Source: CALOCN01 sp942491735
Lineage (GTDB): Bacteria > Eisenbacteria > RBG-16-71-46 > JABDJR01
Assembly: GCA_942491735.1 (NCBI GenBank)
Contig: CALOCN010000001.1
Span: forward strand, 992,001 to 1,056,000
Length of the DNA stretch: 64,000 bases
Direction of reading: 5' to 3'
Within the stretch, counting starts at the first letter, position 1, and every line of letters starts with the position of its first letter. A program made the translations under genes and the position numbers. Positions 23,571 through 33,216 of the stretch are shown here, piece by piece. Under the pieces are notes generated by a model that had not been told where the DNA came from, ran no database searches, and saw nothing but the letters and a program-made list of their open reading frames with translations.

Positions 23571-26034
23571 GGATTCGCGACGGGACAAGACGGTCACCCG
23601 CAAGCAACCGGACTCCGGGCCGCCCGCCGATCCGGCCTGGCTGGAACGCATGGAGTCGCGGGGGTTCTGGGTGGCCCTGGCCGCCCTGGCCATCCTCCTC
23701 CTGATGTTCTTCAACCCCATCTTCTTCGGCGGCAAGACCTATCAACCGCCCGATCAGGTGGCCAGCCTCGCTCACCGCCCCTACATCGACGAGTCGTTCG
23801 AGGGCACGGGCGGCATCCTGGATCGCTACCCGTTGTGGACGCCGTATATCTTCTCGGGGATGCCCACCTTGGGGAGTCTGATCGCGGCTCCCTACACGAA
23901 CCCCATGAGCCTGTTGCTCACCCCCATCCCCGGCATCTTCAAGGTGGTGACCTACTATTTCCTGCTGGGCATCTTCACGTGGCTCTTCCTGCGCCGGCGC
24001 GGGCTCAACGTGCTGACCGCGCTCTTCGGCACCCTCGCCTTCGTGTTCAGCGCGCATGTGGTCACCCTCATCATGTTCGGGCACAACTCGAAGATCGCCA
24101 CCCTGGTCTTTCTTCCCCTCGTGCTCATGGCCACGGACGCCTTGTGGGAACGGCCGAGCCTGCGTTGGATCTCGCTCCTGGGGCTGGCCATCGGCACCAT
24201 GCTGGTCACCTCGCACTTCCAGATCGCCTACTACACCCTGCTCGCGGCGGGGCTCTACCTGGTGGTCAGCACGGTGGCGTCCCTGCGGGGCAAGGAACCG
24301 GGCGTGGCCGGCATCGTGGGACGATGGGCGGCGTGGGGAGTGGGGGCGGTGATCGGGTTCGCGGCCAACGCGGTGCTGTTCCTTCCGGTGCGGGAGTACG
24401 CCAAGCATTCCATTCGGGGCGGGACCGACGGCGGGTTGCCCTACGACTACGCCACCAACTGGAGCTTCCACCCGCTGGAGATGGCCACCTTCTTCGTGCC
24501 GTCCTTCATGGGGTTCGGGGGAGAGACCTACTGGGGGTGGATGCCGTTCACCGATTTCCCGCACTACATGGGGATTCTCGTCCTCTTTCTCGCCATCATC
24601 ACCGTGGCCCTGTGGCCCCGCGAGAAGCTGCACCTGTACTTCGCCACCCTGGGCGGGCTCGCCCTGGTGGTGGCGTTCGGGAAGCACCTGCCGCTTCTCT
24701 ACAACCTGCTCTTCGAGTTCTTTCCCTATTTCAACAAGTTCCGCGTCCCCAGCATGATCCTGTTCCTGTTGCAGTTCTCGGTGGCTGCCCTGGCCGCGCT
24801 GGGTCTGGGACGGATCCTCACCGCGCCGGCCTCGGAGCGTCCCCGCATCCTTAAGGTGTTCTGGATCACCGCGGCGGTGATGGGTGGGTTGATCGTCGTG
24901 TTGGGTGGTTGGGTGGCCTCGGGGGCCGCGGATGGCATGCTGCAGGAACGGCTGGCCGCCCGGGCACCGGTCTATGGCGCCCAGCCCCAGCAGATGCTGC
25001 GCTTTGTCCCCATGGTCAGCGACAACGCGGCCTCGGATACCGTGGTCGTGCTGGCCATCTTCGCGGCCGGGCTGGGCCTGCTCTGGTTGGCCCTGCGCAA
25101 CAAGGCGGCGGGATGGGTGGTCCTGCTTGGGCTGTTGCTCCTGACCACCATTGATCTGTGGCGGGTGGATGCGCGTCCCAGCAAGGGCACGCTGCAGCCT
25201 CGGACCTCCAACCCGGAAGTGTTCCGACCCTCCTCCGCGGTGCAGTTCCTCCAGGCCCAGGAGCAGCCCTATCGCGTGCTGCCCATGACCGGAGCCGGGC
25301 TCAACAACAACCTCTACGCCTATTTCAAGATCCCCAGCATCCTGGGTTACAACCCGGCCAAGCTCAAGATCTACCAGGACCTGATCGACGACCAGGGCCC
25401 GGTGGGGATCAGCAAGAGCCTGAGCCAGGGCAACTTCAACATCGTCAACATGCTCAACCTGAAGTACGTGATCGCGGACCAGGAGCTGGCGGTGGGTCCG
25501 TTGCGCACCGTGCATCGCGGCGGACCGTTCGTGATGGAGAACACCGAGGTGCTGCCGCGCATGTGGTTCGTGGACCGCACCCGCACCGTCGCCGATCCCA
25601 CCACCCATCTGGCCGCGGTGGCCGATCCCACCTGGCGTCCGGCGGTGGAAGCGTTGACCTTCGAGGATCTGGGGAGTCTGGACCCGGGAACCGGGGGGAC
25701 CGCGACCCTGACCCACTACGAGCCACGGGAGCTGGATGCCGAGGTGAACTCCCCGGGCAACTCCCTCCTCGTCCTGAGCGAGGTCTACTACGGACCGGGT
25801 TGGAAGGCCTGGCTCGACGATCAACCGGTGGACATCCATCGGGTGAACTACGTGTTGCGCGGGGTGGTGGTCCCGCCCGGTCAGCACACCCTGCGCATGC
25901 GGTTCGACCCGTCCTCCTTCGCCAACGGCGCGATGTTCTCGCTCGGGGCCTACGTCGTCATCCTGGTGGGATTGGCCGGTTCGTTCGTGCTGGATCGGCG
26001 GCGACGCGCGGTCGCGGGCTCCGGTACCGCGTGA
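23560..26034 (+). CDS. YfhO-family polytopic membrane protein
   Basis: 824 residues with about 13 TM helices and a periplasmic C-terminal domain. YfhO relatives are GT-C-like proteins needed for glycosylation of lipoteichoic acids in Firmicutes and occur in FCB glycan loci. Visible features are an aromatic-rich first loop (GGKTYQPPDQV, YPLWTPYIFSGMP), the GYNPAKLKIYQDL stretch and a closing TM. ATG 23560 follows GGAGG and overlaps the previous gene by 11 bases. It probably transfers a polyprenyl-linked sugar on the outer face. Confidence 0.85.
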   Translation: MARKDSRRDKTVTRKQPDSGPPADPAWLERMESRGFWVALAALAILLLMFFNPIFFGGKTYQPPDQVASLAHRPYIDESFEGTGGILDRYPLWTPYIFSGMPTLGSLIAAPYTNPMSLLLTPIPGIFKVVTYYFLLGIFTWLFLRRRGLNVLTALFGTLAFVFSAHVVTLIMFGHNSKIATLVFLPLVLMATDALWERPSLRWISLLGLAIGTMLVTSHFQIAYYTLLAAGLYLVVSTVASLRGKEPGVAGIVGRWAAWGVGAVIGFAANAVLFLPVREYAKHSIRGGTDGGLPYDYATNWSFHPLEMATFFVPSFMGFGGETYWGWMPFTDFPHYMGILVLFLAIITVALWPREKLHLYFATLGGLALVVAFGKHLPLLYNLLFEFFPYFNKFRVPSMILFLLQFSVAALAALGLGRILTAPASERPRILKVFWITAAVMGGLIVVLGGWVASGAADGMLQERLAARAPVYGAQPQQMLRFVPMVSDNAASDTVVVLAIFAAGLGLLWLALRNKAAGWVVLLGLLLLTTIDLWRVDARPSKGTLQPRTSNPEVFRPSSAVQFLQAQEQPYRVLPMTGAGLNNNLYAYFKIPSILGYNPAKLKIYQDLIDDQGPVGISKSLSQGNFNIVNMLNLKYVIADQELAVGPLRTVHRGGPFVMENTEVLPRMWFVDRTRTVADPTTHLAAVADPTWRPAVEALTFEDLGSLDPGTGGTATLTHYEPRELDAEVNSPGNSLLVLSEVYYGPGWKAWLDDQPVDIHRVNYVLRGVVVPPGQHTLRMRFDPSSFANGAMFSLGAYVVILVGLAGSFVLDRRRRAVAGSGTA

Positions 26035-26044
26035 GCCCAGCCTG

Positions 26045-27955
26045 ATGTGCGGCATCGCCGGGGCGATCCACCATGGCCGCACGGCCGAGGTCACCGAGTC
26101 CACGCTGGATGCGATGGGGGCGGCGATCGAGCACCGCGGGCCGGACGATGCGGGCACGCATCGCGACTGGGACAACCGTCTGGGGTTCACCTTCCGGCGT
26201 CTGGCCATCGTGGATCTGGCCCAGGGGCACCAGCCCATGAGCGTCGACGACGGCCGCTATTGGATGGTGTTCAACGGGGAGATCTACAACCACGAGGAGA
26301 TCCGGGCCCAGCTCGAGCAGCTGGGCCGGACCTTCCGCACCCGTAGCGACACCGAGGTCCTGCTCCAGGCCTATGCCGAGTGGGGAGCCCGGGCCCTGGA
26401 ACGGTTCAACGGCATGTTCGGCCTGGCCATCTGGGACCGGGAGACCCGCCGGTTGTTCGTGGCCCGGGACCGGGTGGGCATCAAGCCGGTCTACTACAGC
26501 GACCGGGGCGGGAGCTTTGTCTTCGCCAGCGAGATCAAGGCGCTGTTTCGGTTTCCCGGCCTGAGCCCGGAGCTGGACCGGGACGAGCTGGCCCGATTCT
26601 TCACCTTCCTGTGTGTGCCCCCGCCCAACACCCTGTTCGCGGGGGTGCGCAAGCTGCGTGCCGGGCACTACCTGACCGTGGACGAGAACGGGGTGGGGGA
26701 GCCGGTGCGCTACTGGACCCCGCTCGGCGAGGGCTATGGGGAAGCCAGCGAGGACGAGTACGTCGAGGAACTGCGCGAGCTTCTCCAGGATTCGGTGCGG
26801 GCACGGCTCATGGCCGATGTCCCGTTCGGGGCGTTCCTCAGCGGCGGGGTCGATTCCGGCGCCATCGTTTCCATCATGAGCTCCATCCTGGATCGTCCGG
26901 TGGAAACGTTCAGCGTGGGCTACAAGGACGACCCGGGATTCAACGAGTTCGAGAACGCGCGAGCCACCGCCAAGCGGTTCGGGACGAATCACCATGAGGT
27001 CCTGATCGACCACGACGACTTCCGGCGGTTCCTGCCCCGGCTCGTCCATCACCAGGACGAACCCATCGCCGACCCGGTCTGCGTGCCGCTCTACTACGTG
27101 GCCGAGTTGGCCCGCAAGAGCGGGGTGATCGTGAGCCTGGTGGGCGAGGGCGCGGACGAGCTGTTCTTTGGCTACACCTTCCACAACCGTATCCGGAAGA
27201 TGGTGGAGCGGGTGTGGAACCCGCTCTCGGCCCTGCCTGGCCCGTTGCGGGGTCTGGCCACCCGGGCCGCCGAGCCTTTTGTCGACATCCAGCGGCAGGA
27301 CTTCCTGCAGCGGTTGCGCGCGGGGGGGGAGCCCTTCTGGGGCGGGGCGGTGACCTTCTACCCCGCCGAGCTGGCCCGTCTGGCCCCGGGGCTGGCCGGG
27401 GATACCCGGCGCAAGGACATCGTGGACCGGCTCTACGCCGAGTTGGACTCGGTGCGCCCCGGATCGGACTTTCCCACCCGGGCCGGCTACCTGGAACTCA
27501 TGTACCGGTTGCCTGAACTTCTGCTCATGCGTGTCGATAAGATGACCATGGCTACTTCGGTCGAGGGGCGCGTGCCCTTCCTGGATCATCGCATGGTGGA
27601 GTTGGCGTTCCGCATCCCCGGCGCCTACAAGATCAAGGACGGGGTGACCAAGTCCATCCTCAAGCGGGCGGTGGAACCGTATCTCCCGCCCGAGATCATC
27701 CATCGCCCCAAGGTGGGCTTCCACGTCCCGGTCACCCGCTGGTTCGAGCAGGTGCTCAACCCGCTCGCCGATCGGGTGCTGCTGGATGACACCCTGCAGT
27801 CGCTGGATATCTGGGACCCGGCCGAGGTGCGCGGGCTCCTGGACCGGCAGCGCTCCGGCGGCGGCAACTACGGGATGCGCATCTGGGCCCTGGTCAACTT
27901 TGCCTTGTGGTACCGGCACTGGATGGGGGGAGAGGGCCTGGAGGACCTGGTGTGA
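26045..27955 (+). CDS. asnB: Asparagine synthase (glutamine-hydrolysing) family
   Basis: 636 residues. Class II glutamine amidotransferase domain with nucleophile Cys2 (MCGIAGA), RGPDD and FNGEIYN, then the ATP-pyrophosphatase domain with the PP-loop SGGVDS (266-271), GEGADELFFGY and EGRVPFLDHRMVE. Members inside glycan operons usually amidate uronic acids or other surface-sugar carboxyls rather than make free asparagine. With a uronate-producing enzyme (UXS) at 45866, a glycan-amidating role is plausible but unproven. Confidence 0.9.
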   Translation: MCGIAGAIHHGRTAEVTESTLDAMGAAIEHRGPDDAGTHRDWDNRLGFTFRRLAIVDLAQGHQPMSVDDGRYWMVFNGEIYNHEEIRAQLEQLGRTFRTRSDTEVLLQAYAEWGARALERFNGMFGLAIWDRETRRLFVARDRVGIKPVYYSDRGGSFVFASEIKALFRFPGLSPELDRDELARFFTFLCVPPPNTLFAGVRKLRAGHYLTVDENGVGEPVRYWTPLGEGYGEASEDEYVEELRELLQDSVRARLMADVPFGAFLSGGVDSGAIVSIMSSILDRPVETFSVGYKDDPGFNEFENARATAKRFGTNHHEVLIDHDDFRRFLPRLVHHQDEPIADPVCVPLYYVAELARKSGVIVSLVGEGADELFFGYTFHNRIRKMVERVWNPLSALPGPLRGLATRAAEPFVDIQRQDFLQRLRAGGEPFWGGAVTFYPAELARLAPGLAGDTRRKDIVDRLYAELDSVRPGSDFPTRAGYLELMYRLPELLLMRVDKMTMATSVEGRVPFLDHRMVELAFRIPGAYKIKDGVTKSILKRAVEPYLPPEIIHRPKVGFHVPVTRWFEQVLNPLADRVLLDDTLQSLDIWDPAEVRGLLDRQRSGGGNYGMRIWALVNFALWYRHWMGGEGLEDLV

Positions 27956-29103
27956 CCGCTCGCCGATTGGGGTGGATCCTGATCGGCGGGATGCTCCTGA
28001 CCGGGTGCAGTGGCGAGGAACGCACTCCTGATCCCGTGACGACCGGGAACCCCGCTCCCGTCGAGACGCCCGAGCCGTCGCCGACGGTCGAGATCGATCC
28101 CGGACCCGTGGTGCGTGGCGACCTGGGCCGAACCCTGGACAACTACCTCAAGGCGCTCACCGCGGAGGGCTTCTCCGGGTCCGCCCTCGTGGCCCACGAC
28201 AACGGGATCGTTCTCCATCAAGGTTACGGGTTTGCCGATGCGGCCGGAGAGCGACCGGTCACGGTGGAAACCGCGTTCTGGATCGCCTCGGTCTCCAAGC
28301 AGTTCGCGGCGGTTGCGGTATTGGACCTGGTCGAAGCGGGGCGGTTGGCGTTGGAGGATCCCCTGGAGCGGTTCTTCGACGATCTCCCCGCGGCGTATCG
28401 CCCCATCACCGTGCATCAGCTCCTGACCCACACCGCGGGTCTGGGGCACCTGTATGCCGCCTACGGGGTCCGGGATCGGGATCGCGCGGTGAAGGCCATC
28501 ACCGATCGTGGGCTGCGCACCGCGCCGGGGGAGGAGTTCCACTACTCGAGCGACGGCTACAGCCTGCTCTCGGCGGTGGTCGAGGTGGCCTCGGGGCGTC
28601 GCTACGAGACGTTCCTGCGGTGGAGCTTCTTCGATCCGCTCGACATGTTCCGCACCGGATTCTGGGGCTATGTGGGGGATGCCGCCGATGCGGCGGACCT
28701 GCGCAAGTCCCCGCCGGGTTGGAGCCGTCCGCCCAACTACGGGGTGCGAGGGGCGTCGGGGATCCTGTCCACCACGGGAGACCTGTACCGGTGGACGCGC
28801 GCCCTCCTGAACGAGGAGATCCTGGACGCGGCGAGCCTGGAGCGCATGTTCCACCCCCACGTCGCGGTGGGGAGCGCCCACTACGGCTACGGGTGGTACC
28901 TCTCCGAGACCCCGCGCGGCACCCAGCGGATCTGGATCCGGGGTTCGGAGAGCTTTGGCAACAACGCCATCGTGGAGATCTACCCGGACGAGGACGTGGT
29001 GCTGGTGGTGCTGTCCCATTCCGGGGACTTCCACGACGCGCCCATCACCCGGGCCGTGGCCCGGGAGCTGGAGACACGAATTCTCAACGGAAAGCGCGAT
29101 TAA
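27952..29103 (+). CDS. Beta-lactamase-family serine hydrolase lipoprotein
   Basis: 383 residues from GTG 27952 (GTGA overlap). Signal peptide ending MLLTGC (lipobox), then a Pro/Glu-rich linker and a class C beta-lactamase/DD-peptidase fold: SVSK (Ser113, Lys116), tyrosine motif YSS (Tyr198) and HTAGLGHLY. Relatives hydrolyse esters, D-amino-acid peptides or deacylate surface lipids and glycans. As the last gene of a glycan operon it may trim or acyl-modify the product outside the membrane. Confidence 0.88.
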   Translation: MTARRLGWILIGGMLLTGCSGEERTPDPVTTGNPAPVETPEPSPTVEIDPGPVVRGDLGRTLDNYLKALTAEGFSGSALVAHDNGIVLHQGYGFADAAGERPVTVETAFWIASVSKQFAAVAVLDLVEAGRLALEDPLERFFDDLPAAYRPITVHQLLTHTAGLGHLYAAYGVRDRDRAVKAITDRGLRTAPGEEFHYSSDGYSLLSAVVEVASGRRYETFLRWSFFDPLDMFRTGFWGYVGDAADAADLRKSPPGWSRPPNYGVRGASGILSTTGDLYRWTRALLNEEILDAASLERMFHPHVAVGSAHYGYGWYLSETPRGTQRIWIRGSESFGNNAIVEIYPDEDVVLVVLSHSGDFHDAPITRAVARELETRILNGKRD

Positions 29104-29116
29104 TCCTCACGGGAAT

Positions 29117-29125
29117 TGTTAGATT
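29117..29125 (+). promoter_or_regulatory. Possible extended -10 promoter of the sigma/anti-sigma pair
   Basis: TGT followed by TAGATT (29120-29125) fits the extended -10 pattern TGnTATAAT at four of six core bases. No good -35 is present. Transcription would begin near 29132, 37 bases before the sigma ATG. An ECF-type autoregulated promoter is the alternative. Confidence 0.3.
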
Positions 29126-29168
29126 GCGGGGTCCGGTTTCGATCAACGAGCCAGGAACCCGCCCGTTC

Positions 29169-29924
29169 ATGAGTACCGAATCCTCGACCCCAGAGACCGA
29201 CGCACCCCCCGAGGCCGCGCGATGGCCGGATCGGGTGCTGTCCTTGCTGGACGCCTATGGCGCCCAGGGGCGCGGCGTGCGCGCCACCGTCCGACCCGAG
29301 CTCTGGACGCTGTTCAACCTGTTGATGCTGCGATACTTGCGCATCCGGGTGCGCCAGTATCCGGGGTGCTCCGAGGAGGACATCGAGGACCTGGCTTCGG
29401 AAAAATCGTTAGAACTCATGACCAAACTCGATTCCGGAACGTGGAACCCCCAGGGTTGGAATCGGAACCAGTTGGGCGGGTTCTTTTCCACCCTGGCCCG
29501 CAACGGGTTGGTGGACCGATACCGGTCGTTCCACTCGAGGCGCATCGTTCCCATGTCCAGTCCCCTGCCGGAAGCAGGGGAGAGTTCCCAGGATCCGGCC
29601 CGCGAGAGTCCGGAGTCCCGGGCGGATGCCATGCGCTTTGCCGAGACGCTTCGGGATTGCGCGAGCATCCTCGCCCCGCGGGCCCGCAAGGTCTGGTTTC
29701 TCCGGGTGTTCTTCGATCTGGCCACCAAGCAGATCGCGACCTCACCCGGAGTGGACATGAAGCCGGCCACGATCGACGTCACCCTGCAACGGTGTCGGGA
29801 CCGGGTGCGGGAATGCATGGAGGAAAAGGGACAATTATCCAGTGAGCTTCCGGCAGGAACCTTTATTGCGCTCTGGGAGGCGTTCTCGATTGATACGGAA
29901 TCCAGCAATGGAAAGGAAGCGTGA
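29169..29924 (+). CDS. Sigma-70-family sigma factor, divergent ECF type
   Basis: 251 residues. Region 2-like helix pair near 45-120 (LFNLLMLRYLRIRVRQYPGC, EEDIEDLASEKSLELMTKLD, LARNGLVDRYRSFHSR) and a region 4-like C-terminal segment (LAPRARKVWFLRVFFDLATK, then VDMKPATIDVTLQRCRDRVR). The linker and region 4 are atypical and the protein has an acidic N-terminal tail. The next gene is a zinc-finger anti-sigma, overlapping by one base (TGATG), which supports the call. Likely targets are its own operon and the convergent CHAT genes. Confidence 0.8.
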   Translation: MSTESSTPETDAPPEAARWPDRVLSLLDAYGAQGRGVRATVRPELWTLFNLLMLRYLRIRVRQYPGCSEEDIEDLASEKSLELMTKLDSGTWNPQGWNRNQLGGFFSTLARNGLVDRYRSFHSRRIVPMSSPLPEAGESSQDPARESPESRADAMRFAETLRDCASILAPRARKVWFLRVFFDLATKQIATSPGVDMKPATIDVTLQRCRDRVRECMEEKGQLSSELPAGTFIALWEAFSIDTESSNGKEA

Positions 29925-30727
29925 TGGTTACCCCCCCCCACCGCCAGGTGCAGCACCTGACGGACGACGATCTTCTGGACCTGGGGCATGGTCTCCTGGC
30001 GACCGAACGGAGGGAGAGCGCGGTCGCGCATCTCAAGGACTGTGCTTCATGTGAATCTGTTTTCCGGGAGCGGGAAGCGGAACGGGCTCGCGTGCTGGCC
30101 CGTCCGCTTCCCGCCTCCCACGGGAGCGAGAGGGGGCCGATTGGGATGGAAGGGTTTGGGAATAATCGGCCCCGGTCCCGCCGGCGGCTCCTCTGGGGAG
30201 TCCTGGCTGCCGCGGCGGTGCTCGTGGTCCTCGTACCGATGGTACGGGGACCCGGCCCGGGGCCGGATCCGTGGTTGCCGGCCGGCGCGTTGATCGAGCA
30301 ACTGGATGGCGAACTCGTCATGCGTTCGGGCGACCCGGATGTCGCCGACGTTCAGCAGTTGCGGGAGGCCTTGCGCCTCTACACGGACGGGGACGCCAAG
30401 GGAGCGCATGCCTTGCTCGAAGGGATGGGTCCGCTGGCGAATCGTTCACGGGACGATGAACGCCTCGCGATGCTGGCAAGCTGCAAGCAGATCCTGGGGG
30501 ATCCCGAGGGTGCGCTGAAGGTGCTGGAGGGAAGGACGCTGCTCTTCATCGCTCTTCCCGACACGCGGACCCGGATCACCTGGGTCCGCTACCTTGCCCT
30601 CGTCGACCTGGGCCGGGATGAGGAGGCCACGGAGATCCTGAAGGAGCTGCTGGCCTATGGGCTGGGCCTCACACCGCGGATCCTCGAGGAGGCGAAGGCC
30701 CGCGGGATCAGTCCGGAAGGCCGATGA
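29924..30727 (+). CDS. Zinc-finger anti-sigma factor with TPR-like periplasmic domain
   Basis: 267 residues from ATG 29924 (GTG 29921 is an alternative). The N-terminal anti-sigma zinc motif HX3CX2C is His36, Cys40, Cys43 (HLKDCASC); a single TM helix spans about 89-107; the outer part (110-267) is helical and TPR-like (REALRLYTDGDAKGAHALLE, GDPEGALKVLEG). Such proteins hold the sigma factor at the membrane and release it on a signal sensed outside. Its stop lies inside the convergent CHAT gene's end, a 20-base overlap. Confidence 0.82.
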   Translation: MVTPPHRQVQHLTDDDLLDLGHGLLATERRESAVAHLKDCASCESVFREREAERARVLARPLPASHGSERGPIGMEGFGNNRPRSRRRLLWGVLAAAAVLVVLVPMVRGPGPGPDPWLPAGALIEQLDGELVMRSGDPDVADVQQLREALRLYTDGDAKGAHALLEGMGPLANRSRDDERLAMLASCKQILGDPEGALKVLEGRTLLFIALPDTRTRITWVRYLALVDLGRDEEATEILKELLAYGLGLTPRILEEAKARGISPEGR

Positions 30728-33113
30728 GGTTGAACCCGGTCCAGTAGATCGGGTGCTCGTAGGGGCGGTTGCCCGTTTCGTCTTCGTAGTCGCGGAGGTA
30801 GACCTGCGCCTCGGCCAACGCCGCCGCCTTGGTGAGCGGTGTGCCGGGGGCCCTGCCACGTCGGGAATCCGTGTAGTTTCCACTCACGTTCTGGTAGAAC
30901 CGCCGCATGAGAATGCGGGTGGCCGCGTCATCCACGTTCCAGAACGTGACCAGAATGCTTCGGGCCCCCGCTTCCCACAGGGACTGGACGATTCCGTAGA
31001 AGTTGGGCTGTCCCCCAAACGTGGCGGTCTGGCAAGCACTGAGCACCACCAGTTCGGCGTCCAGATTCCAGAGTCTGATCTCCTCCACATCGATCAGTCC
31101 ATCGGTTCCGGGCGGGAGATCCTGTCCCGGAGGACGAAAGGCAAGCCCGCTCAGCTCCGCGTGCCCGCTGGTCACGTGGTGGGTCGCGATGTGAATGAGC
31201 GAGAACTGCCGCAGTTCGTCCAGGTCGGCGAGGGCCCTGATGTTGGCTTCCGTGGCTCGCTCCCGGTCGTATCGAACGGTGTTGGGAACGTTCGCTTCCA
31301 CGTCATCCAATTCGGCGATGGCATAGGGCAGTTCCGGAAGCAGGGCGAGGGCGGTGGGATCTCCGGAGACGGCCCGATGCAGCATGCTCACGGTCAGGGG
31401 GGATTCGGCGGCATCGCTGACCGCGCCGGAGAAGGGTGGGCCCAGGAGCAAGGCCATGTCCAGGAGGGGGCGCCGGCGACGTTCCCGAAGCGCCGGAAGC
31501 AGGGTTGCGCTGGTGAGATAGGAGACCGAGAAGCGCTCGATCAACCGGCGTCCATCCGGCAGGATCATCTTCTGGACCGGGAGCATGTTCATCAGCGGCG
31601 GAACGACAACGAGATGATCGACCCCGACCAGATCGTCGAGTTGATCGAGAATCGGATCGAAGAACCAGTGTCCCAGTAGGCGATGTTGGGACTCGAGAAA
31701 GGGGTCGGCGGGAACCGGCGTGGTCAGTTTGACCAGTTCGGTGCGGAAGTTGGCCGAGATGGAGACAGCGGCCCGAAGGCTGTGGTCCCCCCCGAGCGGG
31801 GCGATGCCGTAGCGATGCCACAGCGGAACCCAAGTGATGCCGGGGACGTCGGCGCGAATCACATAGGCCCATGCCAGGTCCCGAATGGGCGCCGTCTCGT
31901 GGGCGGTTCCATTGCCAGTGTCCAGGTCCAGCCAGCCGACGAGCGCCGAGCCCGGGGCCAAGCCGCTGCGAACCGTCTCCACGTCCGGGTAGGGAATCGG
32001 GGAGCTCTGCAGGAAGCGATCGACGAGGGCCTGGGCCTCGAGACGCGCCCTCACTCCCGTCAACCACCGTAGGACGGCCGAATCCGGAATCTGCTCACCG
32101 TTGGCCAATCCCAGGCGTTCTTCCCAGGTCAGACGATGGGCGATGGCCCGCTCGGTCCACGCAACGTACTTGGCGTGCGTCTGCGGATCCTCCGTCTCCC
32201 AGGCGGACAATTTCAGGAACTCCAGGTCGAGACGCCCCGCTTCGCGGATCGCCGATGGCCACGCTTCCTCCGGCTTGCCCTGGAGCAGCCGGGTGGCGGA
32301 GAGTTGTCGATGCGTCGCCATGGGAATGGACGCCCGGGGGAATCCGGCGAACGTACCGGTCCAGGACGCTTCCAGGTCCCGTACGCTGGAGGCGTAGAAC
32401 GATTCCGCGGTGGCCCAGTCGCCGGCCAGCATGGCCTGGTCACCCAGGAGATTCGTACAGACCGCCCGCAGGAAGTGGTTGGGCTCCTCCCGGGTTTCCA
32501 TGATGGCCAAGGCTTCCCGGGCCAGGATCAACCCCTCCTCGTAGTATCCCCGGTGAAAGCGTCCCCAGCCCACCCAGGCCAGATGGGGTATCCGGTCTTC
32601 CGGGCGAAGCCTGTTGGCGAGTCCCAGGGCGCGATCGTTGTACTTGGCGGCGGAATCCGCGCCGCCCGCGGTCAGGCGACGGAGTGAGGTGGCGATGGCG
32701 CGAAGGAGAAACGGCTCCATGGCCGCCGATTCGGGATCGTTCCGGTCAACCAGTTCGAGCGCCTGGTTGTAGTACTCGAGGGGCTCGAGATTGGTCTTGA
32801 GAACCCCGATGGATTTGGAGATGGCGCCGAGGTAGTAGTAGGCGCGAATCTTCAGGAGGACCGGATCCCCTTCCTGCCATCGTGACAGGGCGAGGAACGC
32901 CGCCTCCTGGGCAACCCGCCAATCGCCTCCCTCCCGGGCAAGGGTGGCGATCTCCATCAACCGGGTTGGGTCCAGGCTCCCCGCGTCCCCGTCCAGCACG
33001 GGAATGAGCTCCCGCGTGAAGTCCCGGAACTCCTCGGAGGAGGAGGAGGCCCGAGCCTCGGGTGCGACGGCCAACATCAGCACACAGCAGGCGGCGGCAG
33101 CTAGGCGAATCAT
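30708..33113 (-). CDS. Secreted TPR-CHAT caspase-like protein 1
   Basis: 801 residues from ATG 33113. A cleavable signal peptide (MIRLAAAACCVLMLAVAPEA) is followed by helical TPR-like repeats (about 50-400) and a C-terminal CHAT domain (about 520-801). The caspase-type dyad is visible: His645 in IATHH and Cys694 in LSACQTA, followed by the family ending PIYWTGFNLIGLP. CHAT proteins are cysteine peptidases of the caspase/separase clan; here one is exported. ATG 33206 is possible, but it would bury the signal peptide behind 31 residues. 103 bases after the second CHAT gene, likely one transcript. Confidence 0.9.
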   Translation of the reverse strand: MIRLAAAACCVLMLAVAPEARASSSSEEFRDFTRELIPVLDGDAGSLDPTRLMEIATLAREGGDWRVAQEAAFLALSRWQEGDPVLLKIRAYYYLGAISKSIGVLKTNLEPLEYYNQALELVDRNDPESAAMEPFLLRAIATSLRRLTAGGADSAAKYNDRALGLANRLRPEDRIPHLAWVGWGRFHRGYYEEGLILAREALAIMETREEPNHFLRAVCTNLLGDQAMLAGDWATAESFYASSVRDLEASWTGTFAGFPRASIPMATHRQLSATRLLQGKPEEAWPSAIREAGRLDLEFLKLSAWETEDPQTHAKYVAWTERAIAHRLTWEERLGLANGEQIPDSAVLRWLTGVRARLEAQALVDRFLQSSPIPYPDVETVRSGLAPGSALVGWLDLDTGNGTAHETAPIRDLAWAYVIRADVPGITWVPLWHRYGIAPLGGDHSLRAAVSISANFRTELVKLTTPVPADPFLESQHRLLGHWFFDPILDQLDDLVGVDHLVVVPPLMNMLPVQKMILPDGRRLIERFSVSYLTSATLLPALRERRRRPLLDMALLLGPPFSGAVSDAAESPLTVSMLHRAVSGDPTALALLPELPYAIAELDDVEANVPNTVRYDRERATEANIRALADLDELRQFSLIHIATHHVTSGHAELSGLAFRPPGQDLPPGTDGLIDVEEIRLWNLDAELVVLSACQTATFGGQPNFYGIVQSLWEAGARSILVTFWNVDDAATRILMRRFYQNVSGNYTDSRRGRAPGTPLTKAAALAEAQVYLRDYEDETGNRPYEHPIYWTGFNLIGLPD

Positions 33114-33216
33114 AGGGTCACATTTCGGCAAGGGTCCAAGGGGATACCTGAGTATAGCAGGGGTTTTTGGGGTTGGCAGGGAGCGTGGGAGGGGCAGGGT
33201 CCCCACACGAACCGGG

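Noticed and set aside
23320..26238. A long minus-strand open frame opposite the YfhO gene
   Set aside because: The plus strand encodes a recognisable YfhO protein with TM helices; the reverse product is His/Gln/Gly-rich, as expected from antisense of hydrophobic codons.
29169..29924. Transposase or phage repressor instead of a sigma factor
   Set aside because: The zinc-finger anti-sigma directly downstream and the region 2/4 helix pattern fit a sigma factor better.
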